Part shown: positions 52,183-64,000 of the stretch, one piece after another | Layout: each line of letters begins with the position of its first letter | Numbering within the stretch: the stretch's first letter is position 1 | NCBI RefSeq assembly: GCF_026914265.1 | Contig: NC_069138.1 | Span: 32,714,131 to 32,778,130, forward strand | DNA from: Mya arenaria | Lineage: Eukaryota; Mollusca; Bivalvia; Myida; Myidae | Length of the DNA stretch: 64,000 nt | Reading direction: 5' to 3' | The notes under the pieces: generated by a model | Told to the model about the DNA's origin: nothing | What the model saw: only the letters and a program-made list of their open reading frames with translations | The model's database searches: none | Made by a program: the position numbers and the translations under genes

Positions 52183-52275
52183 ATTATATGTCCTTGGGAA
52201 CAATTGTATATCTGAGATTAACAAATTTGAACTCACACATTGTATAGCATGAACATATAATCAGAAGAACAGCTT
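52183..52275. repeat. 93-bp direct repeat, copy 1
   Basis: Starts attatatgtccttgggaaca and ends cagaagaacagctt. It matches 54350-54442 at 92 of 93 positions. Confidence 0.9.
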
Positions 52276-54080
52276 TAGTCAGTTATTTCATCAGTTCCTA
52301 TCTAGCTGGATTTTATCCTACAGATACATTCTCGAAATCACACTGCAATTATTGTTAACCAAGTTTTAACATAGTCAGACGTACAAATGATTTAACTTGG
52401 TGTTACTATTTAGTGGTTCTATTTATTTTTTTTTATAAAAACTGTTTTATTACGTAAACCAATAAATTGTTAAAAAACAACAACTCACAAACAAAGTTAA
52501 AGTGAAACAAATAATACTAAACACTTTTCGGTTGTTTTTATTATTTTATTTTTTTTGAAATTCGAAATGGGCCATGAATGAGAGCGCCTCCAGGTGGTAT
52601 GGCCTAGATGTGTATTAATGTTGTTTATTTTCCAATATATTCGCATATGTGTACAATAAAAAGTAGATGCCAGTAACAAATGAATAATGAGTGGGGTTTT
52701 ATTTCTCCAAAATTGGATTTTACGTCGATTGCCGTACATTTTTCAAACGCGATATCTACTGGATTTGTCTACAAAGTAAGTTTAAAAATAGCGTTGGTAA
52801 ATTTATTGACATTCATTACGTTGCTTTCATATTCTTACCATACACACTTTATGGCTTTTCAAAAGGACGGGCAGTGCAAGAAAGCATAAACTGCTGCCAA
52901 AGAACGTAGACACAGATCATGACAGGCAAACTATTGCGCGCTTTTTTAAAACGGGAGTCAGCGTGTGGGGCGATATGATCTTTAGTCATGTAAAAGGATG
53001 TTTATCGGCTTCCTACTTGCTCGTATTAACTATTCTAGGCTTGTTTTGAGGAGTACTGTATTTGCCGATTTTGGAACCATCGAGGTCTAGCCCCTTTAAA
53101 TGGTGTTTAACATGATTAGTATACTCGAACAAAATATGCTGCTATTGCTACTGTAGGTCCTTCGAATACGGACATTTTTTAACATTGCTATCGTTGATGA
53201 GTGTTGAGAACGGTTGAATGAACATCTGTTTCTAGGCGGTAAACCCTTACTATTTTAACAAGTGTATGTTAGGCATTTACCTATTGCCTCTGTTTGGCTG
53301 ATTGTCCCTGTAATCTCCATTGTGTTATGGAAGCAATTAGACACCATTATATTTACTTTTTTGTATTACCTAAAGAAATGACATCAATTACAAATAGCTA
53401 TTGATTTACTTTTTAGAGTATTTAATAAAGCAGTCACAAGCATTTGTTTGATTAACCTAAATGAGCAAGAAGTATAAAGGAGGTCAATATCTCTCAGTCA
53501 AGCTAACAGACATGCTATATATGCACTTAAAGTATATCATTTTCAAAAATAATACGCGGTATTGACCTAAGTCATATATATCATAAATAAAGGTATCCAA
53601 AATGTTTTTTTTTGTATTACTGTACTTACTAGATCGTTAAGTTTGTTACCAAATCACTAAATATGTCGGGTTAATTAGTTAATCATTTCCATGAGTTATC
53701 TGCACTTGGTACCGGCTGTCCGAAAAGAAAGGTAACACTTTCATACATCAATAACTTTTACTCGTAATAGTTAAAGGCAGTGACATATGTATCAACGAAT
53801 TTCTAGAAGTATATTTTAGTCGCAAAAGCATATGCTTGAAACTATGAAATTAAACATTGTAAAAGGATATAAACCTAGAAGATTGACGCGACGTTCATTT
53901 GTTTAGTTCAGAGATGACACCACTATGGGCTGGACAATTTTCAGTACCATCTCTACATGTAAAGTTCAATGTTGCAATAACTATTACTATTGCATCTGTA
54001 ATGATTAAAATACACCAATTTGTACGTATATACATTGTTCATTGTATCACAAGCGCCATTATATGTAATTCTAATTGTAC
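52276..54080. other. 3' flank of gene A; no other gene seen
   Basis: Several 60-70-codon frames show no domain pattern. The 3' UTR and poly(A) site of gene A should lie here, but no AATAAA close to the stop is obvious on the minus strand. Confidence 0.45.
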
Positions 54081-54259
54081 TCAAAGCATATTACTTTGAT
54101 TGCATGCGACATTAATCGTCCACCCCGTCGCAGTGCACTTCGTAGATGAAAAGTTTGGAATGTAACCTTTGGCACAGTTCGATGAATCCAGGTAGAGTGT
54201 GTCGTCGACTATGTAAAAAGGGTTTACATTTCTTAAGCCAGCAGGCGGACTACAGGAAG
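54081..54259 (-). CDS. gene A terminal exon: sushi module and stop
   Basis: Acceptor tatattttcag. Reads SCSPPAGLRNVNPFYIVDD … NCAKGYIP … KCTATGWTINVACNQSNML, then TGA. It extends a few residues beyond the gene B stop. Confidence 0.82.
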
Positions 54260-57200
54260 CTGAAAATATATGTCAAACCCATCTCTGTCTTAAAACATTG
54301 AGCATTCCTTTATCATAGTTCATTAAGGCATATATCTAATGTTACGTCTATTATATGTCCTTGGGAACAATTGTATATCTGAGATTAACAAATTTGAACT
54401 CACACATTGTATAGCATGGACATATAATCAGAAGAACAGCTTAAACTTAGACCTGTTTCGAGGACTAAAAATAAAGTCACGACGGCTTGTATTGAACTTT
54501 TAAAACTGCTGGACAATTTATCTCCAAACAGCGCTTCAGCCGGTGCGGTTTATAAATAGACAGTGTCACATAACATGTTCTGTGCTATTGCTCTTGCAAT
54601 TGAGTTTTATCGAATTTCTTACAATTTCTATCAAAATGTAAATGTCACAAACAAAAATACATTACAGCTTCGTCTATATTTTGGCAACAACGAGCCTATC
54701 AATTATCAACTATAGTAGTAATTTGGTTATGTATTCATGCCCGGCTTAAAGTAAAAGCGTTTTCGTTATTCATTTTTTTGGAACATAGATGCACTAATAA
54801 AGCTTCATTGATTATTGTTCATAAAATATATGTACTAAAGAAGAGAAAACAATAAACTTTAAAAAGAATAGCAGAGAACATTTTCTCAACACTTTATATC
54901 GTGATCATAGAAAGACTATATTTTCATTCGTGGCTTTGTGAAAATATGTTTTTCTAAAACACTAAATGCTTTCTTTTTTCAGATATTTGGAGCATTTGGA
55001 ATTGAGGAGCCATACCGACTCGATGAAGAAGGATGCTGGTATTGTCAATTTCACTCAAATTGTGTATAAAATTGTAATATGCACTTCTGGAAACATCTTC
55101 AATAAGTACGGATTCCAGTTTCCAACCATCAAACCTGCTGTGAAGGGCCTTCACACCGATTTGAATTTTGTTGATCTGAAATTTTAGTTTAATATTTTGT
55201 GGTTTCATATGTTAAAAAAGTGATTGTAAAATGTCGAGATTTACGCAACTTACAAACAATATTTGAGGCCTCCTTTTTAGCAAATATTTTTCTTGCTTTC
55301 AGTTTGATGTTAAAAATATTATCGGCATTTTTAAACACTGTAAAAAAATAAAAAGGTAACTTAAATCATTTTTGTTTAAAGAATACCTACCTCTCCGACA
55401 TCAACAAAATCGCCAACTATAATATCCTTATAACCAGCCTCAAACTTTCCATCTAAGATGATTTTGCCGCTGCTCCCTTTTGAACCGTACATATACAAGT
55501 ATACCTCTCCATCTGTGCCCTCACCCGTATACCATTTGAAGTCAGCAGTTTTTACAGTTATACGGTACCTTGCTCCTAAAATGGCGAATATCATCGCAAT
55601 AATAAGTCAAACATGCAAAACATGTGAACGACAAAACATACAGACGATGAATAAAGATATATCATGGCACTTGGTGATTCTTAACAAATTAGGTTTTCAA
55701 ATTACTGTTTTATTGGTACTTTAATTTTTCAATTAATGTTTGTACCAAAACATGTTGCAACTATATTTCACACACACAAACAAATCATTTAATAGGATAT
55801 ACCCTTTGTTGAAAGTTACACTAGTTTTACGTAAAACGAGATACCTCTCAAACACCTGATTTGCTCTGACCAGCGGCCATTTTCACAAGTTATCTGTCCC
55901 TTAAAACTGGGTACATTGCCATCGGAGCAGCTGTCATGAGTAACATTGAATGTGGCTCCATTTCGGTAAATTGCATTATTTCCTTTATCAATCGGAGCCT
56001 GACATCCCTCCTCTGAAAAGTAAAAATAACAGTAGTAAAATAGAAATGGGTTATCCAACAAAGCAGTAATCGGATCATTTCAATTATGTCAGTCGGAGCC
56101 GGATAAAAGTAGAAAACCGAGTTGTTTTACATTTATGATGGAATATGGTTACTTGAACAGCCCCTACTTCCGCTTACAACATTCAAACTGCATACACACG
56201 TTTGTTTTACATCACTTGAGTTATACGTTTACGTAAAATTTGCACTAATCAAACAACGGCTTCAATTGCGATGAATCTAGTGAAATATTGTATATTCCCC
56301 GGAAAGGATACTTGACAATCAAGGGTGCCCTGATTCATAATCCGTAACATAAGCGCATTGTGCAATAGTTCGTTTCAAAATAATTAATTGTATAGACTTA
56401 AGAATAAGTATGATTCATGTAAGGGTGTCGTATTTTTTTCAGAAAAAATAATTTAAAAAACCCTGCAAAACTGTTGTCAATAAGATAATTGAACGATTCC
56501 TTTTCTAATTTAAAATAATTTTCGTATTGAAAATATACTCATGAAATATTATCTGAGATTATTGTTGCAATCAAAGTATAGAACAGAGCTTTTGAAACTA
56601 TGTATACTTGTTAAGGATTCTTTAAATCAGGTCCTCTATAATTAATGGATGAACTTAATAGAGATAAAATTGATTATCCTATGATTTAGATGGATTATAA
56701 CAATTACAATAGTTTCCCAATTCGTTGAAACATATTAAGTTATGTTTTGTTTTGGGTTAGTACTATTAAATCGGGTTTATGTTTAAACTTTTTGCTACTG
56801 AGCTTGTTTCTGTAGCTTTTCGCATAAACATTGTTTGTACACATACTCCTTTGTACTAAATTGTTTGTTACTATTGTTACTATGCATACAGGTTGACATT
56901 GATCATCAAAACATTTGTGTTGTTGACAATGTATATAGTACAAGGCGAAAAACACTGTCTGTAAAAAACAAATCCTCTGTATGGAATTAGTTTCAGGCTC
57001 ATGCTACTGTTATGCCCCATATTTTGTTGCATATAAGTATAAAACAATAATGAAATAGTATTACTTACAAATATTGCAATAATGTGTACCTATAGAAGTA
57101 TTGGTAAAGTCCACAAATATAAACATTGCTATGTTTCAATTTATTTATATTTTTTGTTTATGTTTAAACTTTGGATAAGTTTAGAAATTATGATTGTTTT

Positions 57201-60200
57201 TTTCAGTGACTAAATGTTGTTAGAATTTCCTTTAGTATTAAGACAGACCATCAAGAATGTTGACTTGCCCGTTTGGCACATATAGCCAGAGAATCCTTCT
57301 GGACAGCTACACCTACTTGGGGAGGTACATGTCCCACCGTTTTGACATCCACCAGGACAAAGAGCTGGAATATATATCTAAAGCTATAATTTCTAGCTAA
57401 CGAGGCACGATACCTCGTAAAATGCAAACGTCACTTTTTCATCCATAGGTTCAACTTCGCTGACACTTTTTAATTCAATTATAAGAATTGTTTTAATTTT
57501 GTTTTTCAATTCTATCTCTTGATAAACATTTTGTTTTTGTTTTTACCATGGATACCTTAACACAACTTATTTTCGCAGACGACGTTAAATATTATTAAAA
57601 AAATACAAACTAAAAACAGTAAATATATATGAGAAACATACGAAATAAATTGAAAATCCAAACAAGTTCATTAGTAATGGTGAAAATGTTCTCATACACG
57701 AATACGAATATACATGCAATAACCTGATAAAAGACGTTATACAAAGGCCTATCTCTGTGTTACTTACGTGTTTCACACTGCTCTCCAGTAGAGTTTGGTG
57801 GACATTCACAATGCTTATCTCGAATACATGTTCCTCCATACCGACACTCACACTTTGCTTGAAACAGAGAAGTGATAGTTTTAACGAGCCGCTTTTTAAA
57901 CTCTTATTGTTTAATTTATCGATGTGGTTTATCCTTTTAATCTTTCGAGAAACATTTTATTACTATTTCTTTATCACGTCTTTTTTGACTGAAGATTGTG
58001 TCTGTCATGCTTCGCAAATGAAACAAAAATCAGAGGAACAATATAAACATTTGTTCAAGCATACTGACCAATGCTGGAAATTGATTTTAGACCCCTATGA
58101 TGAGTCATAGCTAAAAATCGCGCAATTTTAACTATTGTAATATGTATTTTTTATGTTGCAATTAAACAAAATCAACAACCATTTTTGGATCAAAATATAA
58201 TAACAAACTCCTTAAAAATTAGATACACACATGCGATTTTAGATAAAATGACCAACAACTGTGTTTTAACATCATTTTTTGTGACATTTAAAATTTAGCA
58301 GACATGCAAGAAAATATTACATTGATGACAACATTTTTCAAATTTATAATTTCTATTGACAAACAGAAACATAGTTTGGAATGTTTAGCTTGAAATATTT
58401 TTCAATAGCATGGCTAACACTTTTCATTAAAATAATTCGCTACGTGTCAATTTTATCAATTACAGATAATAAGAGAAGTTTTACTTAAACTTGTGTTGAT
58501 GTAACAAGAAATCACTAATAACATGAAATTCAAACGAAATATGTCTGATTATATACACCTTCAAAAAACACCTTCAACACAATGTCTGAGCGAGTTCCTT
58601 TAGCATAAATCTTAAACGAGACCCTTATCACAAAGCGTTCACGAGCCCACAATCTTAAAGCGTACATAAATCCTTTATCTTGGCAAATTTACCACAAACG
58701 TAAATGAGCCCATTCAACTAAAGCGTAAACGAGTCCTATTACGGGTACATTGCGTGTATGAGCCCGTAGAAGAAATAAAAAACGTGCTTGAGCCCCTTCA
58801 ACACATTCATAGAGGAAGACCATTTACACAAGGTGTGGACGAGCCCTTAAAAAATCTGTGAACGGGTCCCTTTAACATGAACCTTGTACAATTCATTTGT
58901 ACAAAAATAGAAAAAGGGCACCTTTAACACAAAGCGTGAACGAGTCCTGTTAACACAAAGTTTGAACAAGTCCCTTAACACAAAGCGTGAACGAGTTCAT
59001 TAACACAAAGCTTACGAGTCCCTTAACACAAAGCGTGAACGATTCCCTTTAACTTAAAGTGTGAACGTGTCCCTTTAACATAAAGCGTGAACGTGTCCCT
59101 TTAACACAAAGCGTGAACGTGTCCCTGTAACACAAAGCGTAAACGTGTCTCTTTAACACAAAGCGTGAACGATTCCCTTTAACACAAAGCGTGAACGTGT
59201 CCCTTTAACACAAAGCGTAAACAAGTTCCTTCATCATAAAGCGTGAGTGAGTCCCTTTAACACAAAGCGTTAACCAGTCCCTTAACACAAAGAATGAGAG
59301 AGTCTCTTAAAACAAAGTGTAGACGAGTCCCTTAAACATAAATCGTAACGAATCTCTTTTACATAAAGCATGGAAGAGTCTCTTTAACATATTGATTGTA
59401 ACAAGTCCCTTTAATGATAAGAATAGTTTAAAGCTGCACTCTCACAGATTGACCGTTTTGACAACTTTTCTATTTTTTGTCATGGAACGAGCCATTTTTT
59501 GAAAAATCTATGAACACCAGTTATATAAGACTGCTGACAAAAAAATTAGATCGTATAATTCTATATTTAAGTTAAAATATTGATGTTTTATGCATTATTA
59601 AGTCATAAATCATTAATTTCGAACAGAAATATGAAAATCTACGATCTGATTTTTTGTCAGCAATCTTATATAATTGGTTTGCAGATATTAACGCAAAAAT
59701 TTGCTCTTTCCAAGACAAAAAATAAAAAAGTTGTTAAAATGGCAAAACTGTGAGAGTGCAGCATTAAGAAAAGTTGATTTGTGCACCATTTTAAAGATGT
59801 GAAATCATACAGAACATGACAACAGTTCAACGATTTGGAATCTTAAGATTGTATGCATAGTTTAGGCCCATAACGTGATTTTATGTTAATAAATATAAAA
59901 CATGCATACAATTTTAAGATTTCAAATTACGTATCGTTGAACTGTTGTCATGTTCTGTATAATTTCATATCTTTGAAATTGTGCACAAATCAAATTGTCC
60001 TCAACCATTCTTAGCATTAATACAATACATCACATTAGTTCTGAAACGAAAAACTAAGGCTGAAGATATTTACTCTTACAGCAGATATTGAACACAAGTG
60101 AATGCACGTATATGACTATGAGTGTGTTTTGTCGTGATACTTTTACAATATATACCTCCTGTCGTGAAATGTATGCTGTGCCATAGTAGAACAAATACGC

Positions 60201-62595
60201 TTTAGACTGTAAAGCGGTTTGGTTACCTTTTTTACACGATGGTATGGATGTTATGTTCCCGCGGTAACATTTGATGCGAAATACATGTTCCTCCATGAAC
60301 TCGTTTCTTCTGTTTTCATACAGAAAGAATCCTTCACTGCATTCTAGTGACACCTTTAATTAATGCAATAAATGAACAAATACATGTGACTATTTGGTAT
60401 TTTTCTTTTTTCATAAGTTTAGTGTTATTAAATACTTAGAATTTCAACACACCACAATTGTTATTTGTATTAAACCTTTACAAAAACAAAAAGTTAACAC
60501 GCGCTGCGTAAATTCAATTTGCATGAGTAATAACATGCAAACTTCTGCAAATAATATGACTTAGAAAAAACACAAGAAATGGTACGTACACTGTCGCCGC
60601 TCGCAATGGTTGATTTGGGATAAACCCATCTTATCCAATTTCGCAGAACACCATTTTCTATGGTGGGAGTATCACAAGGCTCTGAAATATGATACATTTT
60701 AATTATAGAATTATGAACAATTTCCGATCTTTTTGCATTCCGATAGAGATAATGATCAGTATACTCATGTCATTAGTGACTGTGCAAAATATAAAACTGT
60801 TCATCGTAGCCTTTTGAACATGTGGCTTAAAGTTCCATCAATATGAATTCATTTGTAATAGTTACTGACCCCACAAACCAGAGTCACAGGGGTAGTGGTT
60901 GACGAAATGTGTTGTTACCATGCTGTTTAAGACAACATTCAATAACTAGCATGTTGTATTGTTGAATAGCGTAGTAAGTTACCGCACGTTAGTTATTGAA
61001 CGGTGGAGTTCCACCAACTTGCTATCTCTTCGGTTCGGGAGGTAAAGTATATAGATATTGCGTGCCATCCCAAAGAAATACTTTGTTGTTTCAAGTATAA
61101 TTCAGCCTGATGTACCGTAACAAAGATTTATTCGTTATGTTTCATATACCTATATTTTTATTCTAAGAAACTGTACGAATGGTTGTAGATAACAGCATCG
61201 ATAACAGCATTTGAAAACGTGATACAGTCTATGGACATACGGCGTTTCTGAAAGCTCGACACAGTATAACATGATCATGTCGTAATTTGTGATTTATACG
61301 TAACAGAACTAAGTCTTTACTCCAGAATTTCGATTTTATGTGTTTGGAATATGATTTTTGAACTATAAATGCATTTTTTTTCAATTAAAATACAAACTCA
61401 ACTTTCAATTGGTCTAATTCAAACATTCTGAAAGTCAGTCCAATTTGAAGAAAAAGGGATTTTAATATTTTCGTTGTCAAAATGAAGGCTTCATGGTAAG
61501 AAACAGTCATTCAAAATATATTTCAAAAACCGACTCATATACCAAAAAGATGAATTGAGACAGCGTTAAACACATATTTCCATCCTTATTTCATTTAATT
61601 AAAACAATTATAATCTTTATTCTTGGAGCTACATCATGTCATACAATTATTTTCCAGTTCCGAATGCTAACTTACTTTCTTTGCAGTGGGGAGTTGTCCC
61701 ACCAAGTCTACCAGAGCTGCACATGAAATCTGGGTCGCTTTTCAGACTGTGTTCAAAGCCGTTCTCGCACGATAAATGGTAAGACTCTCCATGCTCTACA
61801 TATTTCGTTTTTGGTTGAATGACCACATTGGGATAGTTCGATTGATCCAATTGAAAACACCTTTCTGGAATATTCAAAGTTTCATTGTCAAACTTTTGCA
61901 TTTTTGTTCGAGTTTCAGCACTAGACAATACACAGATATAAACTGTTTTTCTGAAACAAATGTTTTAGAGATAAACATGCATAGTATTGCCTCTGTAGAT
62001 AAAACATTGACTGCATGCTTATTGGATGAGAAATACTCATAAATGTAACAGTACGTTAATGAAAGCATCTTTTGAACGGTCATTTTACTAAAATATGAAT
62101 ATAATGTATTTAAAGCAGAATTTTAACAATACAATATAAAATAAAGTTAAACAGACATTTGATTTCTGCCTTTCTAAAATTAAACGCAACAGATATTACA
62201 ATAAGGGAACATGTTTATTTACACCTTACCAGACAACAATGTGTTCCCTCCCAGTCTTAGAATCATTGCATATACTATAGATGTTTAACAGGTGTATCTA
62301 AAATTAATAAAATAATAATAGCATGATATTTATACTCGCGGGCTTTACTCACTTTCAACACACGACAGCGTGTTTGCATCTTTTTCACCGTCGTATTTCA
62401 AAGCTCCGTTCAAGTTCTCCACCTCAACTTTACGCGTGTAGTAATTGTCTCCACCAAGGTAACGGCCATTACTTTGCTTCAGTTCATAGTTCGGGAAACA
62501 GCGAATTTTGTAAGTTTCATGATGATCAAGATCTTCCTCTTCGTTTCCCAAATCTTTATATTCACTGTTGTCAGGTTTCCATGGTTTCAATGTCT
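54081..62595 (-). CDS. gene A: sushi / EGF / PLAT protein, 3' part (runs off the right edge)
   Basis: Ten exons are visible on the minus strand, about 508 residues: sushi, sushi, split sushi, EGF, EGF, sushi, PLAT in two exons, terminal sushi with TGA at 54081-54083. All exon phases match (1-1, with 0 inside the split sushi and PLAT). From the first EGF onwards each exon matches gene B in length or differs by whole codons, and introns also share sequence, so A and B are tandem duplicates. The product is probably secreted and binds an unknown ligand. The 5' end, including any signal peptide or ErbB-type cassette, is beyond the window. Every visible exon is open. Confidence 0.8.
54350..54442. 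repeat. 93-bp direct repeat, copy 2
   Basis: Near-identical to 52183-52275. It lies in the last intron of gene A; the gene B last intron has no copy. Confidence 0.9.
55016..55175 (-). CDS. gene A exon: PLAT domain, second half
   Basis: Acceptor aaaatttcag, donor GTATGG; 160 nt, phase 0 to 1. Reads INKIQIGVKALHSRFDGW, then KLESVLIEDVSRSAYYNF. Confidence 0.85.
55391..55575 (-). CDS. gene A exon: PLAT domain, first half
   Basis: Acceptor gccattttag, donor GTAGGT; 185 nt, phase 1 to 0. Reads GARYRITVKTADFKWYTGEG, then EVYLYMYGSKGSSGKIIL and FVDVGE. Confidence 0.87.
55845..56012 (-). CDS. gene A exon: sushi module (intact)
   Basis: Acceptor acttttcag, donor GTATCT; 168 nt, phase 1-1. Reads EGCQAPIDKGNNAIYRNG … DSCSDGNVPSFKGQITC, then ENGRWSEQIRCLR. 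Glu follows Ser where gene B has TAG. Confidence 0.87.
57269..57364 (-). CDS. gene A exon: EGF module with GC donor
   Basis: Acceptor tattccag; 96 nt, phase 1-1. Reads LCPGGCQNGGTCTSPS, then RCSCPEGFSGYMCQT, with all six cysteines. The donor reads CGG|GCAAGT, a GC-AG intron; gene B has GTATGT. Confidence 0.83.
57768..57857 (-). CDS. gene A exon: EGF module
   Basis: Acceptor ctgtttcaag, donor GTAAGT; 90 nt, phase 1-1. Reads AKCECRYGGTCIRDKHC, then ECPPNSTGEQCET. Confidence 0.86.
57858..58579. other. gene A intron; nothing recognised
   Basis: A 117-codon plus-strand frame (57757-58110) is mostly the antisense of the EGF exon and has no support. Confidence 0.5.
58580..59420. repeat. ~26-bp minisatellite, about 30 units
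   Basis: The unit is cctttaacacaaagcgtgaa followed by cgagtc, with single-base length changes and stronger decay at both ends. It lies in the gene A intron just upstream of the first EGF exon. Confidence 0.92.
59431..59764. mobile_element. palindromic MITE (fold-back), copy 2
   Basis: Same family as 8117-8460: begins aagctgcactctcac, ends gtgagagtgcagc, with an internal palindrome around gactgctgacaaaa and ttttgtcagcaatctt. TA-flanked, in a gene A intron. Confidence 0.87.
59773..59996. repeat. second fold-back element, ~85-bp arms
   Basis: Left arm ttgatttgtgcacc … cagaacatgacaacagttca; right arm tgaactgttgtcatgttctg … gtgcacaaatcaa. The loop is about 50 bp. It starts nine bases after the previous palindrome and shares no sequence with it. 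Confidence 0.88.
60227..60353 (-). CDS. gene A exon: second half of split sushi
   Basis: Acceptor taattaaag, donor GTAACC; 127 nt, phase 0 to 1. Reads VSLECSEGFFLYENRRN … FRIKCYRGNITSIPSCKK. Confidence 0.8.
60590..60681 (-). CDS. gene A exon: first half of split sushi
   Basis: Acceptor catatttcag, donor GTACGT; 92 nt, phase 1 to 0. Reads PCDTPTIENGVLRNWIRW, then VYPKSTIASGDS. Confidence 0.82.
60682..61675. other. gene A intron; nothing recognised
   Basis: About 1 kb of AT-rich intron without an identifiable exon or repeat. Confidence 0.5.
61676..61864 (-). CDS. gene A exon: sushi module
   Basis: The acceptor gaatattccag was chosen over an upstream gtctag because it gives the required phase 1. 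189 nt, donor GTAAGT, phase 1-1. Reads RCFQLDQSNYPNVVIQPK … GESYHLSCENGFEHS … DFMCSSGRLGGTTPHC. Confidence 0.82.
62353..62595 (-). CDS. gene A exon: sushi-like module
   Basis: Acceptor ttctccccag, donor GTGAGT; 243 nt, phase 1-1. Reads ETLKPWKPDNSEYKDLGN … ETYKIRCFPNYELKQSNG … DANTLSCVE. Only two cysteines are visible, so it is a divergent or partial CCP; the first Cys may be encoded upstream. Confidence 0.7.
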
Positions 62596-62984
62596 CTGGG
62601 GAGAATTATAACACCGGTGAGTTATGATTAATACATCTTACCCGTCGCAAAAATGAACAAGAATACAGTTAAAACAAGTCTGATTTCTATGAAAAGTCGC
62701 TGGAAGTGTTTCGAAATATTCTTGCATCTGAAAAGGGCAGTGCCTCTGTTTATCAATTTAATGTCTACATCACCGCTTTGTTAATTAAACCATTACAGAA
62801 TAATGTTTTGTGGCCATTCCTCAATCATTATTATAAGTTATTATAACGTTGGACGCCATAAACCTTCGATTCTGAGGTAAGGGGTAAATGTCAAAAGGTT
62901 CTGCCCCTAAGTAACGCCTTTTCTAACGTCTATTCCTTAACCTGCCCCTGGTTTATATTCAGATTGATTCCTTTAACTAGCTTT
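62596..62984. other. gene A intron; nothing recognised
   Basis: No exon with splice context is visible. Confidence 0.5.
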
Positions 62985-63835
62985 TTATGTATTACATGTA
63001 TTTGGATGCCTGTTATGATTAACCTGTATAAAGATACAGGTGTTTATACTTTACCAGTCATTTACATATACCAGTCATAATGCTTACTTTTAATATAAGG
63101 ATACCAGTCCATATACTTCGCCTTTTCACATATACCAGTTTTTATGCTGAACCTTTATAATGGTATCAATCTGTATGCTTAGCCAGCTTACTGTTACCAT
63201 TCTATAAGCTAAACATGTACAATGATTCCAGTCTCTATTCTAACCTGTATACTGATACCTATCTCTATACTAATCCTGTACAATAATAATGATACGAGTT
63301 TATTTCCTAAGCATGTATACTAATATATGTCTTTATACTTAGTCTGTATACTGATACCAGTCTATATGTTTAAATTATATAATGATAACAATCTGTATGC
63401 ATAATCTGTACACTGATACAAGTCTTTATGCTTTACCTGTAAATTGTTACCATCTTCATTCTTAACCTGCAGCCTTTTACCAGTCTTTATTCTTAGCCTG
63501 TATATGATTACGAGTCAATTCGATTGAACTTAACAATGATGCCAGTCTATAAGCTACAAAAACAAACCTATATGCTGATACAAATCAATATATAAATTTA
63601 ACCTTTACACTGATAACAGTTAATATGCCTAACATGTATAATAATACAATTCTATATGTTTAACCTGTACAATGATACCAGTCCATTTACTAAACCTGTA
63701 AAATGATGCAAGCCTTAATTCTTAACCTATATACATGATAGACTTAAGCTTTTTCTTTAAAGATACCAGTCTAATTGTTGAACCTGTATATTGATACAAG
63801 TCTTTATGAATTACCTGTACATTGCTACCAATATA
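62985..63835. repeat. ~31-bp degenerate minisatellite, about 27 units
   Basis: The unit is roughly cctgtatactgataccagtc followed by tttatgctta. The units are strongly diverged, so the array is old. It lies in or upstream of the next gene A intron. Confidence 0.85.
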
Positions 63836-64000
63836 AAGTAGTGTTGTGCCGATGATCTATTATAATCGACAATTGATCGGAAAGGCTTACGTCGGCGACA
63901 ATCGATAGTGAAATTTAAATAATCGATTATAGGAACTAGGGACGTAACCGCTACCAACTACCAGTAAATATTTTGTCATGCAAATATGTTTTATTTCTGG
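63836..64000. other. window edge; palindromic ATCGAT-rich sequence
   Basis: Contains tattataatcgacaattgat and ataatcgattata, probably the end of a dispersed repeat. No gene. Confidence 0.3.

Noticed and set aside
51869-52247. Gly/Ser-rich, poly-Val and Pro/Leu-rich proteins
   Set aside because: Translations of a GTA/GTG microsatellite on both strands.
57757-58110. 117-codon plus-strand frame
   Set aside because: Begins as the antisense of the gene A EGF exon and continues into intron.

Overview
The window looks like AT-rich nuclear DNA from a marine invertebrate, most likely a bivalve mollusc. The reasons are split genes with GT-AG introns, coding exons that are small extracellular modules, several families of non-LTR retrotransposon and MITE, a tRNA-derived SINE, and a large load of minisatellites. 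The species assignment is inference; no sequence here names it.

The host coding content is mainly two tandem, paralogous genes on the minus strand. Gene B (41141 down to 14399) opens with a signal-peptide exon behind a possible TATA box. It then encodes half a sushi (CCP) module, a four-exon cassette resembling the cysteine-rich domain II of EGFR/ErbB receptors, five sushi modules, two EGF modules, a sushi, a PLAT/LH2 domain and a final sushi with the stop codon. Gene A (62595 down to 54081, running off the right edge) has the same 3' half: sushi, EGF, EGF, sushi, PLAT, sushi, with matching exon lengths and phases. Almost every junction is phase 1, as expected of shuffled extracellular modules. 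The products should be secreted or surface adhesion/recognition proteins; function is unknown. In the visible region gene A is intact apart from one GC donor. Gene B has an in-frame TAG in its penultimate sushi and lacks one EGF cysteine, so it is truncated or recently dying.

Layout: 0-0.2 kb, possible plus-strand exon with an ITIM-like motif. 0.2-5 kb, no gene seen. 5.1-7.5 kb, a 26-bp minisatellite open in all three minus frames. 8-13.7 kb, fold-back elements, a 3'-truncated LINE, MITEs, a SINE and degenerate satellite sequence. 14.4-41.1 kb, gene B, whose introns hold a near-complete 4.8-kb LINE (23.5-28.25 kb), minisatellites, a MITE, a possible solo LTR and a 181-bp tandem repeat. 41.6-43.3 kb, a 39-bp minisatellite upstream of gene B. 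45.5-48.8 kb, a broken plus-strand CR1/L2/Jockey-type LINE with a 2A-like motif. 49.9-50.1 kb, a mariner fragment. 51.9-52.1 kb, a microsatellite. 54.1-62.6 kb, gene A, whose introns hold a minisatellite and two palindromic elements. 63-63.8 kb, another minisatellite.

The most notable points are the ErbB-type cysteine-rich cassette inside a sushi/EGF/PLAT gene, the decay of copy B beside an intact paralog that also supplies the empty site for the LINE, and that LINE's arrangement: ORF1, one amber codon, then ORF2 in the same frame with no ATG.
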